From CAMBDR01 sp046597185 (lineage in GTDB: Bacteria > Pseudomonadota > Gammaproteobacteria > Burkholderiales > Burkholderiaceae_D), in contig JBKJLF010000418.1 in NCBI GenBank assembly GCA_046597185.1, positions 1-7,801 on the forward strand: a stretch of DNA of 7,801 bases, written 5' to 3'. Under the pieces are notes generated by a model. The model was not told the DNA's origin. It did no database searches and saw nothing but the letters and a program-made list of their open reading frames with translations. Both the position numbers and the translations under genes were made by a program. Positions 1 through 6,639 of the stretch are shown here, in pieces (the stretch's first letter is position 1; the number at the start of each line of letters is the position of its first letter).

Positions 1-439
1 ATTTTTCTTGTAAGCACAAGGTTAAATCTACCAAAGTTTGATATTGTGGTTTTTCAAACGGTAGGCTATCGCAACCTTCCAATTCGATGCCGATTGAAAA
101 ATCGTTACATCGGTCACGGCCAGCAAATGTAGACAACCCCGCATGCCAGGCGCGTTGCCCGGTTGACACAAATTGCATCAAGCTGCCATCACGCCGAATC
201 AAAAAGTGCGCAGATACCCGTAAGCCTTGCAGCGAGGCAAAACTTGGGTGCGCACCCAGATCGAGTTGATTGGCGAATAGATCGGCAATATAAGGCCCAC
301 CAAACTGCCCGGCAGGCAAGCTGATATTGTGAATTACCAATAGCTCAATGGCACAGCCGTCGGGGCGCGCGTCAAAATTGGGCGAGGGATGGTGCAATGC
401 CGCCTGGCACCAACCTGCGGCATCCAACGCCATGCTCAT
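1..439 (-). CDS. ampD: 1,6-anhydro-N-acetylmuramyl-L-alanine amidase AmpD (3' end outside window)
   Basis: AmpD is a cytoplasmic zinc amidase. It cleaves the bond between anhydro-N-acetylmuramic acid and the stem peptide during peptidoglycan recycling, and in many bacteria this lowers the muropeptide signal for AmpR/beta-lactamase induction. The 146 visible codons match E. coli AmpD closely: the VIHNISLPAGQFGGPYI block (first zinc ligand His37), RVSAHFLIRRDG around residues 74-85, RAWHAG at 96-101, and GRDRCNDFSIGIELEG at 107-122 with the catalytic Glu119. The family is about 180 residues, so roughly 35-40 C-terminal residues, including the other two zinc ligands, lie beyond the left edge. 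The ATG at 439-437 overlaps the TGA of pilR (438-436) as ATGA, which suggests translational coupling. An in-frame ATG two codons later (433) is an alternative start. No signal peptide is visible, as expected for the cytoplasmic enzyme. Identification is firm. Confidence 0.95.
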   Translation of the reverse strand, partial: MSMALDAAGWCQAALHHPSPNFDARPDGCAIELLVIHNISLPAGQFGGPYIADLFANQLDLGAHPSFASLQGLRVSAHFLIRRDGSLMQFVSTGQRAWHAGLSTFAGRDRCNDFSIGIELEGCDSLPFEKPQYQTLVDLTLCLQEK

Positions 440-1947
440 TCTGGTGCTTGAATATTCAAGCGCTGCATTTGATAGCGCAATTGGCGAAAGCTGATACCCA
501 ATAATTCTGCCGCCTGGGTTCGATTAAATTGTGTCTGCGCCAAGGCGCGCTGAATAATGTCGCGTTCAACCGCATCCAGATAATCGGGCAAGCAACTCGG
601 TAGTGGCTGGTCGGCACCCAGCAAGGGCGGCTCCAGACGCACCGGTTTTTGCGGCGGATCAAGCATCGCATCAACGAATGGCAGATTTTCTGCCACCAAT
701 TCTGCGGCATGTTCCGTATCCGGGCCATCCACCAGAGCTGTCGGGCTGGCCGCATCCAACATCGCCAGCGCCAGCATATCCAGTTCTGCCGCTTCGGCCG
801 TTTTGGCATGGCGTAGTGCCAGATCGGCGACTTCAATCACCCCGTCATTGGCAAAGGCCAGGGCGCGCTCCAGAATATTTTCCAACTCCCGCACATTGCC
901 GGGAAAGGAATAGGCTTGTAACGCAAGCAGCGCAGCAGGTGCCAGGGCCACGGCATGGCCTGCGCTCAGGCGTTTGAGCAAGGCGTCAATCAAGAGAGTC
1001 AAATCATCCAGGCGCTCGCGCAACGCAGGCACCCGCAATTCAATCACATTTAAACGATAAAACAAATCTTGCCGAAACTTACCTTTTTCCACCCACTCCG
1101 CCAGGTTTTGATGGGTGGCGCTAATGATGCGCACATCAACCGGCTCTTCGGCGGTCGCGCCAATTTTGCGCACCCGCCGCTCTTGAATCGCACGTAACAA
1201 CTTCACTTGCATGGCCAGGGGTAGATCGGCCACTTCATCCAGCATCAGGGTACCACCATTGGCGGCCTGAAAAAACCCGTCACGCTCATCGCTCGCGCCC
1301 GTAAACGCACCTTTGCGGTAGCCAAAAAACTCCGCCTCCATCAAGGTTTCAGGAATCGCACCACAGTTGACGGCCACAAAGGGCTTGCCCACCCGCGCAC
1401 TTTGGGCGTGAATTTCCCGTGCCACCAATTCTTTACCTGCACCCGATTCCCCGGTAATCGAAATCGGGGCCATCGAACGCGCCAGCCGCCCGATTTGGGT
1501 GCGCAACTCAACCATGGCCCGGGATTGCCCCACCAGACGCGAAACTGGCGCTTGCGCTTCGCTGGGCGGCTTGGCTGCGCCGCCACTGTTTAAGGCCGAT
1601 TGCACCAGCAGCCTGAGTTGGTCCAGCGCCAGCGGCTTGGAGACATAATCAAACGCCCCCGCTTTTAAGGCAATCACCGCATTATCTGCACTGCCATAGG
1701 CGGTGACCACGGCAATCGGGGTATTTTTAAACTTGGCGCTCACTTCCGCGACCAATTCCACCCCCATCCCATCCGGCAGCCGCATATCGGTCAACACCAA
1801 AGCGTATTCATGCTGGCTTAAAAACTGGCGTGCGGTTTTCAAACACTCGGCGGTATCCACATCCAAACCCATTTTGATGAGCGTAATTTCGAGCAATTCA
1901 CGCAAATCTGCTTCGTCATCGACGACCAAAACCCGTGGTGCTGTCAT
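436..1947 (-). CDS. pilR: Type IV pilus sigma-54-dependent response regulator PilR
   Basis: This is an NtrC-family activator, which opens sigma-54 promoters after phosphorylation. PilR's classic target is the major pilin gene. The receiver domain (about residues 5-118) has the acidic pair D10/D11, phospho-acceptor D54 in LTDMRLPDG, T82 and K104. The AAA+ domain (about 137-370) has Walker A GESGAGKE (166-173), the sigma-54 contact loop GAFTGA (213-218), Walker B GGTLMLDE (231-238) and the arginine-finger segment FRQDLFYRLN (291-300). A Fis-type helix-turn-helix closes the protein (about 460-500, with NRTQAAELLGISFRQLRYQ). Between AAA+ and HTH lies a linker of about 70 residues rich in Ala, Asp, Glu and Pro (about 385-455), which makes the protein 503 residues against roughly 450 for typical PilR. 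An AAAGGA Shine-Dalgarno (1954-1959) supports the ATG at 1947. The gene begins 3 bp after pilS. The name rests on the adjacent pilS; domain content alone would allow other NtrC-type regulators. Confidence 0.9.
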   Translation of the reverse strand: MTAPRVLVVDDEADLRELLEITLIKMGLDVDTAECLKTARQFLSQHEYALVLTDMRLPDGMGVELVAEVSAKFKNTPIAVVTAYGSADNAVIALKAGAFDYVSKPLALDQLRLLVQSALNSGGAAKPPSEAQAPVSRLVGQSRAMVELRTQIGRLARSMAPISITGESGAGKELVAREIHAQSARVGKPFVAVNCGAIPETLMEAEFFGYRKGAFTGASDERDGFFQAANGGTLMLDEVADLPLAMQVKLLRAIQERRVRKIGATAEEPVDVRIISATHQNLAEWVEKGKFRQDLFYRLNVIELRVPALRERLDDLTLLIDALLKRLSAGHAVALAPAALLALQAYSFPGNVRELENILERALAFANDGVIEVADLALRHAKTAEAAELDMLALAMLDAASPTALVDGPDTEHAAELVAENLPFVDAMLDPPQKPVRLEPPLLGADQPLPSCLPDYLDAVERDIIQRALAQTQFNRTQAAELLGISFRQLRYQMQRLNIQAPE

Positions 1948-1950
1948 GGC

Positions 1951-3648
1951 TTATCCTTTACCCGCAAAACTAATCACAAATCGTCCCCTGGTCAATTCTT
2001 TTCCATCGTCATCGGTATCGATACGATATTCATAATCGAGGTTAGCCGTATTATTCAAACACATTTCACGCGCCAAATATAAACCCAAACCCGTGCCTTT
2101 GGACGAGGTGGTATAAAACGGTTCAAACAAATGCGCCCGGACTTCCGGCGAAATGCCCGGGCCATCATCCTGTACGTGCAATTCTGGGCAATTATCACTC
2201 TCGCCAACCACTTGCAGACTAATACTACCGGGCAAACCAGTGGCATAGCGTACCGCATTACTCAATAAGTTAACCACCACTTCGTGCAAATGGAAGGGGT
2301 CAAAATACACTTGAACCGCATTGGTTTCAAGCAAGAGCAAATTGCCCGATGGTAAAGAATGGGTTTCTTCAAACTCAGTGATGACGCCCTGTAAAAACAA
2401 ACGCAAATCAATCGGCTCCATTTTGGCGGGCACTTTGCGTGACAATTGCAAGATATCTTCGATCATGCGATTGACCCGGGTCACATTGTCACCAATAATG
2501 GTGAGCAGCCGTGCCTGTGTTTTGCCAGTCAAATCTTCCGACAACAGCGCCGCCGCATGCCCAATCGCCGCCAGCGGGTTACGCACTTCATGCGCAATAC
2601 TCGCCGTCAAGCGCCCCATCGATGCCAGTTTCAATTGTTGGGCCTGATTTTCAATTTCCGAGACATCTTGCAAAAATACCACACTGCGATTGGCTTCCAC
2701 CATATCCACCTGCACAAAACGCACCTTCAAATGCATGATGAGTTCGCGCCGCCCACTCCATACCGCAGGCACATTGGGCCAGACAATTTCCTCACGCACT
2801 TTCACCGTGACAAATTGCGATTCTTCGGCCTGGTTCAGGGAGTCTTTACCTGCTGGAAAGCGATTCCAGGCAAAAAATGCATCGGCAATCGGCTGCAAGT
2901 TGGCAATATCGGTCAACTTACATGCCGACGCCGGTTCAGTACCAGACAAACCCAGCATGCCTTGCGCTGCCGGATTGGCTGTATAAATCGTGCTGTCCGG
3001 CCCCAATACCAGAATGCCATCGCCCACATCCGCAATCACCAGCCGGTTAATCGCTTGCTGCACGCTCAAATCGATCCCGCGCTGCACCGCCAAGGCTTCC
3101 TGATTGATCAAACGCAATGCCAGCCGATTGACCACCAAAACCACGGTAAAAAATGCCGCACCATACAAACCCGCCTGCAGAATCGGTACTTGCGGCTCCA
3201 TCAGCACAAACATCTGCCAGGCACTCTCCGAGACTAAAAACAAGGCCACAGCCGCAGCAAAAAACAAGGCCACAATCAATGGGGAAAGAATGGCAGAGGC
3301 AGCCAAAGGCAACAAATATAAAATGACCAGACCGCTCTTGACACCACCGGCGAGCAAGTACAATTTGGAGATGATGGCCAAATCGAAACAGATTTGCGTC
3401 CATAACTGCAACAAAAATTGCTTGCGCCTATAACTGGCAAGCAACGCAAAAAAAATCGCCAAAATCAAATTACTGACGCATAAAATGCCGTAACCAGGCG
3501 CGCCAATATACCAGGCACCACGATCACTAAAGCTAAAATACAACAACAATGAAAGCGCGATCACGATCCGCGTTGCACATAGCGTTTGCAGTGAGCGCCA
3601 AAAAGTCGCTTGGGATTGCTCCTGGGTTTGTCGCGAATAATACTTCAT
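1951..3648 (-). CDS. pilS: Type IV pilus sensor histidine kinase PilS
   Basis: This is an inner-membrane sensor kinase that phosphorylates PilR. The N-terminal 175 residues hold about six hydrophobic segments (roughly 23-42, 52-71, 80-99, 104-122, 124-141, 156-175), the polytopic sensor region typical of PilS. A PAS domain follows (about 196-330; LVIADVGDGILVLGPDSTIY starts it). The HisKA domain carries the phospho-acceptor His353 in SIAHEVRNPLAAIG. The ATPase domain has the N box VVNLLSNAVRYA (458-469), G1 DDGPGI (494-499), F box FEPFYTT (508-514) and G2 GTGLGLYLA (518-526), so the kinase looks intact. Length is 565 residues. The ATG at 3648 lies 12 bp after the upstream stop. I see no good Shine-Dalgarno there, so initiation may depend on coupling to the upstream gene. 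The C-terminal end is 3 bp from pilR. The six membrane segments and pilR adjacency favour PilS over NtrB or other kinases. Confidence 0.92.
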   Translation of the reverse strand: MKYYSRQTQEQSQATFWRSLQTLCATRIVIALSLLLYFSFSDRGAWYIGAPGYGILCVSNLILAIFFALLASYRRKQFLLQLWTQICFDLAIISKLYLLAGGVKSGLVILYLLPLAASAILSPLIVALFFAAAVALFLVSESAWQMFVLMEPQVPILQAGLYGAAFFTVVLVVNRLALRLINQEALAVQRGIDLSVQQAINRLVIADVGDGILVLGPDSTIYTANPAAQGMLGLSGTEPASACKLTDIANLQPIADAFFAWNRFPAGKDSLNQAEESQFVTVKVREEIVWPNVPAVWSGRRELIMHLKVRFVQVDMVEANRSVVFLQDVSEIENQAQQLKLASMGRLTASIAHEVRNPLAAIGHAAALLSEDLTGKTQARLLTIIGDNVTRVNRMIEDILQLSRKVPAKMEPIDLRLFLQGVITEFEETHSLPSGNLLLLETNAVQVYFDPFHLHEVVVNLLSNAVRYATGLPGSISLQVVGESDNCPELHVQDDGPGISPEVRAHLFEPFYTTSSKGTGLGLYLAREMCLNNTANLDYEYRIDTDDDGKELTRGRFVISFAGKG

Positions 3649-3660
3649 GGCGCGGTTGGC

Positions 3661-3879
3661 TTAGTGTGCATGTTGCTCACAACAAAAGTATTGTCCCTGT
3701 TTTTGAATCGCTTCGGAGGCGGGAATATACACGCCACATTGGGCGCAACTGAGCATTTTTTCGGCATTGCCAGATTGGTTTGGCTGATCTGTCGGGGACG
3801 CCGCCGTCGGCCTGTTTTTTTTCCGATACAACCACACGGCCACAATAATCAGTGCCAACCAGACGAGTAAGCGGATCAT
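3661..3879 (-). CDS. Small membrane-anchored zinc-ribbon protein, PP0621 type
   Basis: This 72-residue protein has an N-terminal membrane segment (MIRLLVWLALIIVAVWLY, residues 1-18) followed by basic RKKNR, a positive-inside anchor. A short Pro/Gln/Asn/Ser-rich linker comes next, then a C-terminal cysteine cluster: C45-x2-C48, then C66-C67-x2-H70-x-H72. This reads as a small zinc ribbon on the cytoplasmic side. Its biochemical role is unknown to me; proteins of this layout are commonly annotated PP0621 family next to pilS in related bacteria. I chose the ATG at 3879 because it overlaps the upstream TGA as ATGA, has a GGGGGA Shine-Dalgarno just before it, and puts the membrane segment at the N-terminus. 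The longer reading from 3990 would add 37 residues inside the preceding gene. It sits 12 bp before pilS, so a link to PilS signalling or pilus function is possible, but only from context. Confidence 0.82.
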   Translation of the reverse strand: MIRLLVWLALIIVAVWLYRKKNRPTAASPTDQPNQSGNAEKMLSCAQCGVYIPASEAIQKQGQYFCCEQHAH

Positions 3880-4682
3880 AGCGTCCCCCGATGCAATATG
3901 ACTTCCAACACAAAACGGCTGCCAACATAGGCCAGCAACAGGGTTAAAAACCCGGCCAACATCCAGCCCAGCGCGATTCGTCCACGCCAACCGCGCAAAT
4001 GGCGGCCCAACAGGAGTGCACCAAACACCGCCCAGGAGATCAGGGCGAAGATGGTTTTATAATCCCACTGCACCGCTTTACCCAAAAATTGTTCGGAAAA
4101 AACCAGGCCGGACAATACCGTCAAACTGAGCAACACAAAGCCGATGCGTACCATGCGAAACAACAGGGTTTCCATCGTCAACAAGGCTGGCAAACGATCA
4201 ATCGCCAGCCCAAGCCATGACTTGGTTTGCACCCCGCGCGCATGCAGTTGCGACTCTTGCAGCGCCATCAAAATCGCATGGAAAGCCGCCACGGTCAGCG
4301 TGCTATAGGCCAACACCGAAATGGCGATATGCCAGCCATAGAGCATGGTCTTGCCTTCCAATTTGACCATGCTGCCGGGGAAAAACCAGGGCAGTAGCAC
4401 CGAGATGGCAGCGCAAGGCAAGACCAAAACACGCAGGCTGTCGAGCGTGGCACGCCGGTTTTCGAACCAAAACAGCGCCACCGAGACCCACAAGGCGGCC
4501 GACAACATCATCGCGAAACCGACACGCAATGAGGCGGGCAAGAAAAAATCAGCCCATAGTGTGCCGCCATGGATCAGCCATGCCAACGCCGTGCCGAACG
4601 CAATAACACGCGCCAGCTTGACCGGGAGAAAGGCACAGCCTGCATACAGCAGGGCGGCAATTAAAAAGAAGTAGGTTTGCAT
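3876..4682 (-). CDS. ccsA: CcsA/YpjD-type cytochrome c assembly family inner-membrane protein
   Basis: This is a 268-residue polytopic inner-membrane protein with about eight hydrophobic segments (roughly 3-20, 24-41, 54-73, 84-101, 114-140, 176-195, 208-226, 236-257). Family-type signatures include LIHGGTLW (36-43), the GWHIAISVLAYSTL segment (116-129) with conserved His118, the QWDYKT motif (205-210) ahead of a membrane helix, and a GSRFVLEVIL tail. The protein belongs to the CcsA/HemX/YpjD superfamily, whose larger members handle haem in cytochrome c maturation. At this length it matches E. coli YpjD (about 263 residues), not the full CcsA haem lyase, and YpjD has been linked to divalent-metal tolerance. 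The symbol is therefore conventional and haem handling is unproven. I see no strong Shine-Dalgarno before the ATG at 4682. It is the first gene after the fadD terminator and overlaps the next gene by ATGA, so it probably heads the operon through pilS, pilR and ampD. Confidence 0.82.
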   Translation of the reverse strand: MQTYFFLIAALLYAGCAFLPVKLARVIAFGTALAWLIHGGTLWADFFLPASLRVGFAMMLSAALWVSVALFWFENRRATLDSLRVLVLPCAAISVLLPWFFPGSMVKLEGKTMLYGWHIAISVLAYSTLTVAAFHAILMALQESQLHARGVQTKSWLGLAIDRLPALLTMETLLFRMVRIGFVLLSLTVLSGLVFSEQFLGKAVQWDYKTIFALISWAVFGALLLGRHLRGWRGRIALGWMLAGFLTLLLAYVGSRFVLEVILHRGTL

Positions 4683-4709
4683 GCGCTCAGTTTACACCAA
4701 TCCGGGCAC

Positions 4710-4752
4710 AAAAACGAAAGGGGCAAGCCTGCGCTCACCCCTTTCATCGTTT
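4710..4752 (-). terminator. Rho-independent terminator downstream of fadD
   Basis: Read on the minus strand, an 8-bp stem GAAAGGGG / CCCCTTTC (plus-strand 4738-4745 and 4716-4723) is extended inward, past a CA/CA mismatch, by AGC/GCT with a CTGC loop. It is followed at once by G and then five T (4714-4710). An outer AAAC/GTTT pair can form across a 3-nt bulge. It lies about 65 bp after the fadD stop and about 28 bp before the ccsA start, so it should end fadD transcription and separate the two units. On the plus strand only three T follow the stem and no plus-strand gene ends here. Confidence 0.82.
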
Positions 4753-4817
4753 GCCGCAAAAGACCCCACAGCCCGCACCCTCGCGGATCATGGACTCAAT
4801 AACCACTATCTGAGCAC

Positions 4818-6497
4818 TTATTTCGCTTTTTTCTCGTCCCGTAATTCGCGGCGCAAGATTTTACCGACGTTCGATTTCGGCAAGTCATCACGAAATTCAA
4901 TCACTTTTGGCTTTTTATAGCCTGTGAACTGTTCTTTGCAAAAATCCATTAATTGCGCAACCGTCAGGTTTGGATCTTTACGCACCACAAACAATTTCAC
5001 CGCCTCGCCTGAATTTTCATCCGGCACACCGATACAAGCGCATTCCAGCACGCCAGGGTGCCCCGCCACCACGCCTTCAATTTCATTTGGATAGACGTTA
5101 AAGCCCGAAACCAGAATCATGTCTTTCTTACGATCCACAATACGGGTGTAGCCGCGATCATCCATAATGCCCACGTCACCAGTTTTAAAGAAGCCATCGG
5201 GTGTCATGACCTTGGCGGTTTCATCCGGGCGATTCCAATAGCCTGCCATCACTTGTGGGCCACGAATCGCGATTTCACCCGATTCGCCCAAAGGCACCGG
5301 CTTACCATCATCGTCAAGGATCAAAATTTCAGTGGAAGGAACGGGTAAGCCAATGGTGCCCGTAAACGCTTCGGCGTCGGCACGGTTGGCGGTGGCCAAA
5401 GGGGAAGTTTCCGACAAGCCATAGCCATCCAAAATTGAACAGCCAGTGATTTTCAGCCACTTATCGTTAATCACTTGCTGAGTGGCCATACCGCCGCCGT
5501 TACATAATACCAACGAAGAAAAATCAAGTTTGGCAAAATCAGGGTGATTCACCAAGGCATTATACAAAGTATTTACCGCAGGCAACATATTCACTTTATG
5601 TTTGCCCAGCTCTTTGATCAAACCGGGGATATCACGCGGATTGGGAATCAACACATTCATGGCACCTTCACGCGTACCCATCAGGCTACACGCGGTCAGT
5701 GCAAAAATATGGTAGAGCGGCAAAGCACAGACAATCACCAATTGGTTGCCCTTGGGCACTTTGGAGAGGGCCGGATTGAGCCACGCCTCACCTTGCAACA
5801 CGTTGGCGACCACATTGCGATGGATTAAGGTTGCCCCCTTCGAAACGCCTGTGGTGCCCCCGGTATACTGCAAAAACGCCACATCATCAAGATTAATCTC
5901 GACCGGTTTTAAGGTCATGCTCTTGCCTTGCGACAAGGCGGTATTAAAGGGCACAGCACCGGGAAGCGAAAAGGCCGGGATCAGTTTCTTAACCTTACGC
6001 AACACAAAATTCACCAACAAACCTTTAAGGCCCAGCAAATCGCCAATGGTAGCCAGTACCACATGCTTGACTTTGGTTTTGGCAATGACCGCCTCAACCG
6101 TATTGGCAAAATTTTCCACCACAATGATCACTTCGGCCCCGGAATCATTGAGCTGATGCTCCAATTCACGCGGGGTGTAGAGCGGATTGACATTCACCAC
6201 CGTATAACCGGCCCTTAGAATAGCGGCAATGGCGACCGGGTACTGCAAGACATTGGGCATCATCACCGCCACCCGTGCGCCTTTTTTCAGCCCCTTGCTT
6301 TGCAACCATGCGCCCAATTGACGGGAAAGCTGATCGACCTCGGCATAGGTCATGAATTTATCCATGCAAACATAGGCGTTACGCGTGGCGTATTTTTTGA
6401 AGGACTCTTCCAGCAAATGGACGAGTGAACGATATTGAGTGTAATCAATCTCCGCAGGTACACCCTTGGGGTACGATTTTAGCCAGAACTTGTCCAT
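4818..6497 (-). CDS. fadD: Long-chain fatty acid--CoA ligase FadD
   Basis: FadD activates long-chain fatty acids to acyl-CoA with ATP, through an acyl-adenylate, at the inner face of the membrane. It feeds beta-oxidation and couples to uptake. The 559-residue protein is full length for the family (E. coli FadD is 561). The AMP-binding domain has the P-loop YTGGTTGVSKGA (211-222), LPLYHIFALT (259-268) and DGYGLSETSP (357-366) with Glu363. The fatty-acyl-CoA synthetase signature at about 434-462 contains TGD (Asp441) and DRKKDM (Arg456), followed by SGFNVYPNEIE (464-474). The C-terminal domain ends with DDLPKSNVGKILRREL, with the catalytic Lys at about 546. All key residues are present. The ATG at 6497 is preceded by AAGGAA at good spacing. 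The gene follows a degenerate FadD-like paralog by 142 bp and is closed by a terminator near 4710-4752. A candidate promoter and dyad lie in the upstream gap. Confidence 0.96.
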   Translation of the reverse strand: MDKFWLKSYPKGVPAEIDYTQYRSLVHLLEESFKKYATRNAYVCMDKFMTYAEVDQLSRQLGAWLQSKGLKKGARVAVMMPNVLQYPVAIAAILRAGYTVVNVNPLYTPRELEHQLNDSGAEVIIVVENFANTVEAVIAKTKVKHVVLATIGDLLGLKGLLVNFVLRKVKKLIPAFSLPGAVPFNTALSQGKSMTLKPVEINLDDVAFLQYTGGTTGVSKGATLIHRNVVANVLQGEAWLNPALSKVPKGNQLVIVCALPLYHIFALTACSLMGTREGAMNVLIPNPRDIPGLIKELGKHKVNMLPAVNTLYNALVNHPDFAKLDFSSLVLCNGGGMATQQVINDKWLKITGCSILDGYGLSETSPLATANRADAEAFTGTIGLPVPSTEILILDDDGKPVPLGESGEIAIRGPQVMAGYWNRPDETAKVMTPDGFFKTGDVGIMDDRGYTRIVDRKKDMILVSGFNVYPNEIEGVVAGHPGVLECACIGVPDENSGEAVKLFVVRKDPNLTVAQLMDFCKEQFTGYKKPKVIEFRDDLPKSNVGKILRRELRDEKKAK

Positions 6498-6587
6498 CCT
6501 ATTTCCTTATTTCGATTTGTTAATGATTTAATCTCGTGCAGGGAGATCGCCAATTTTGCCTAGCGCCGCCGTACAAGCCTATTTTTA

Positions 6588-6615
6588 ATTCTATTTGTGA
6601 TTCAGATATCAGCAA
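6588..6615 (-). promoter_or_regulatory. Candidate sigma-70 promoter for fadD
   Basis: On the minus strand, TTGCTG (6615-6610, three of six matches to the -35 consensus) is followed after 16 bp by TAGAAT (6593-6588, five of six to the -10 consensus). This would start transcription near 6581 and give a leader of about 84 nt before the fadD ATG. The surrounding sequence is AT-rich. The -35 is weak, so fadD might instead be transcribed by read-through from the upstream paralog. I see no terminator between the two genes. Confidence 0.4.
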
Positions 6616-6617
6616 AT
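6593..6617. promoter_or_regulatory. Imperfect dyad overlapping the candidate fadD promoter (possible operator)
   Basis: On the plus strand the arms ATTTG (6593-6597) and TGAT (6598-6601) pair with ATCA (6608-6611) and CAAAT (6613-6617). There is a 6-nt centre and one unpaired base at 6612, giving nine paired positions. No T-run follows on either strand, so it is not a terminator. It spans the spacer and -35 of the candidate promoter, where a repressor would block transcription. Fatty-acid degradation genes are commonly controlled by repressors that respond to acyl-CoA, but I do not recognise this as a known FadR or PsrA site. Confidence 0.3.
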
Positions 6618-6639
6618 TTAAAACAATATACTACCAAAG

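Noticed and set aside
87..977. Plus-strand open frames opposite ampD and pilR (87-269, 603-977)
   Set aside because: They lie antisense to genes with unambiguous family motifs, and their translations show no recognisable domain or good ribosome binding site.
2446..3237. 263-residue plus-strand open frame antisense to pilS
   Set aside because: The length is notable, but it is a frame shadow of pilS: the protein is rich in His, Gln and Arg with no domain pattern, and pilS is certain on the other strand.
3661..3990. Longer 109-residue version of the small zinc-ribbon protein starting at 3990
   Set aside because: The extra 37 residues lie inside the ccsA-like gene and would bury the membrane segment. 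The ATG at 3879 has a GGGGGA site and an ATGA overlap.
4682..4694. Possible leaderless transcript for the ccsA-like gene from a TAAACT -10 element 7 nt before the ATG
   Set aside because: The -10 matches only four of six positions and no acceptable -35 lies 16-18 bp upstream, so the promoter cannot be supported.
6499..6580. GKIGDLP reading at about 6537-6560 as a surviving remnant of the paralog's C-terminal lysine motif
   Set aside because: It is separated from the paralog by stops in its frame, the residues before it do not resemble the family, and the IGDLP part is explained by the 9-bp repeat. A four-residue match is not enough.
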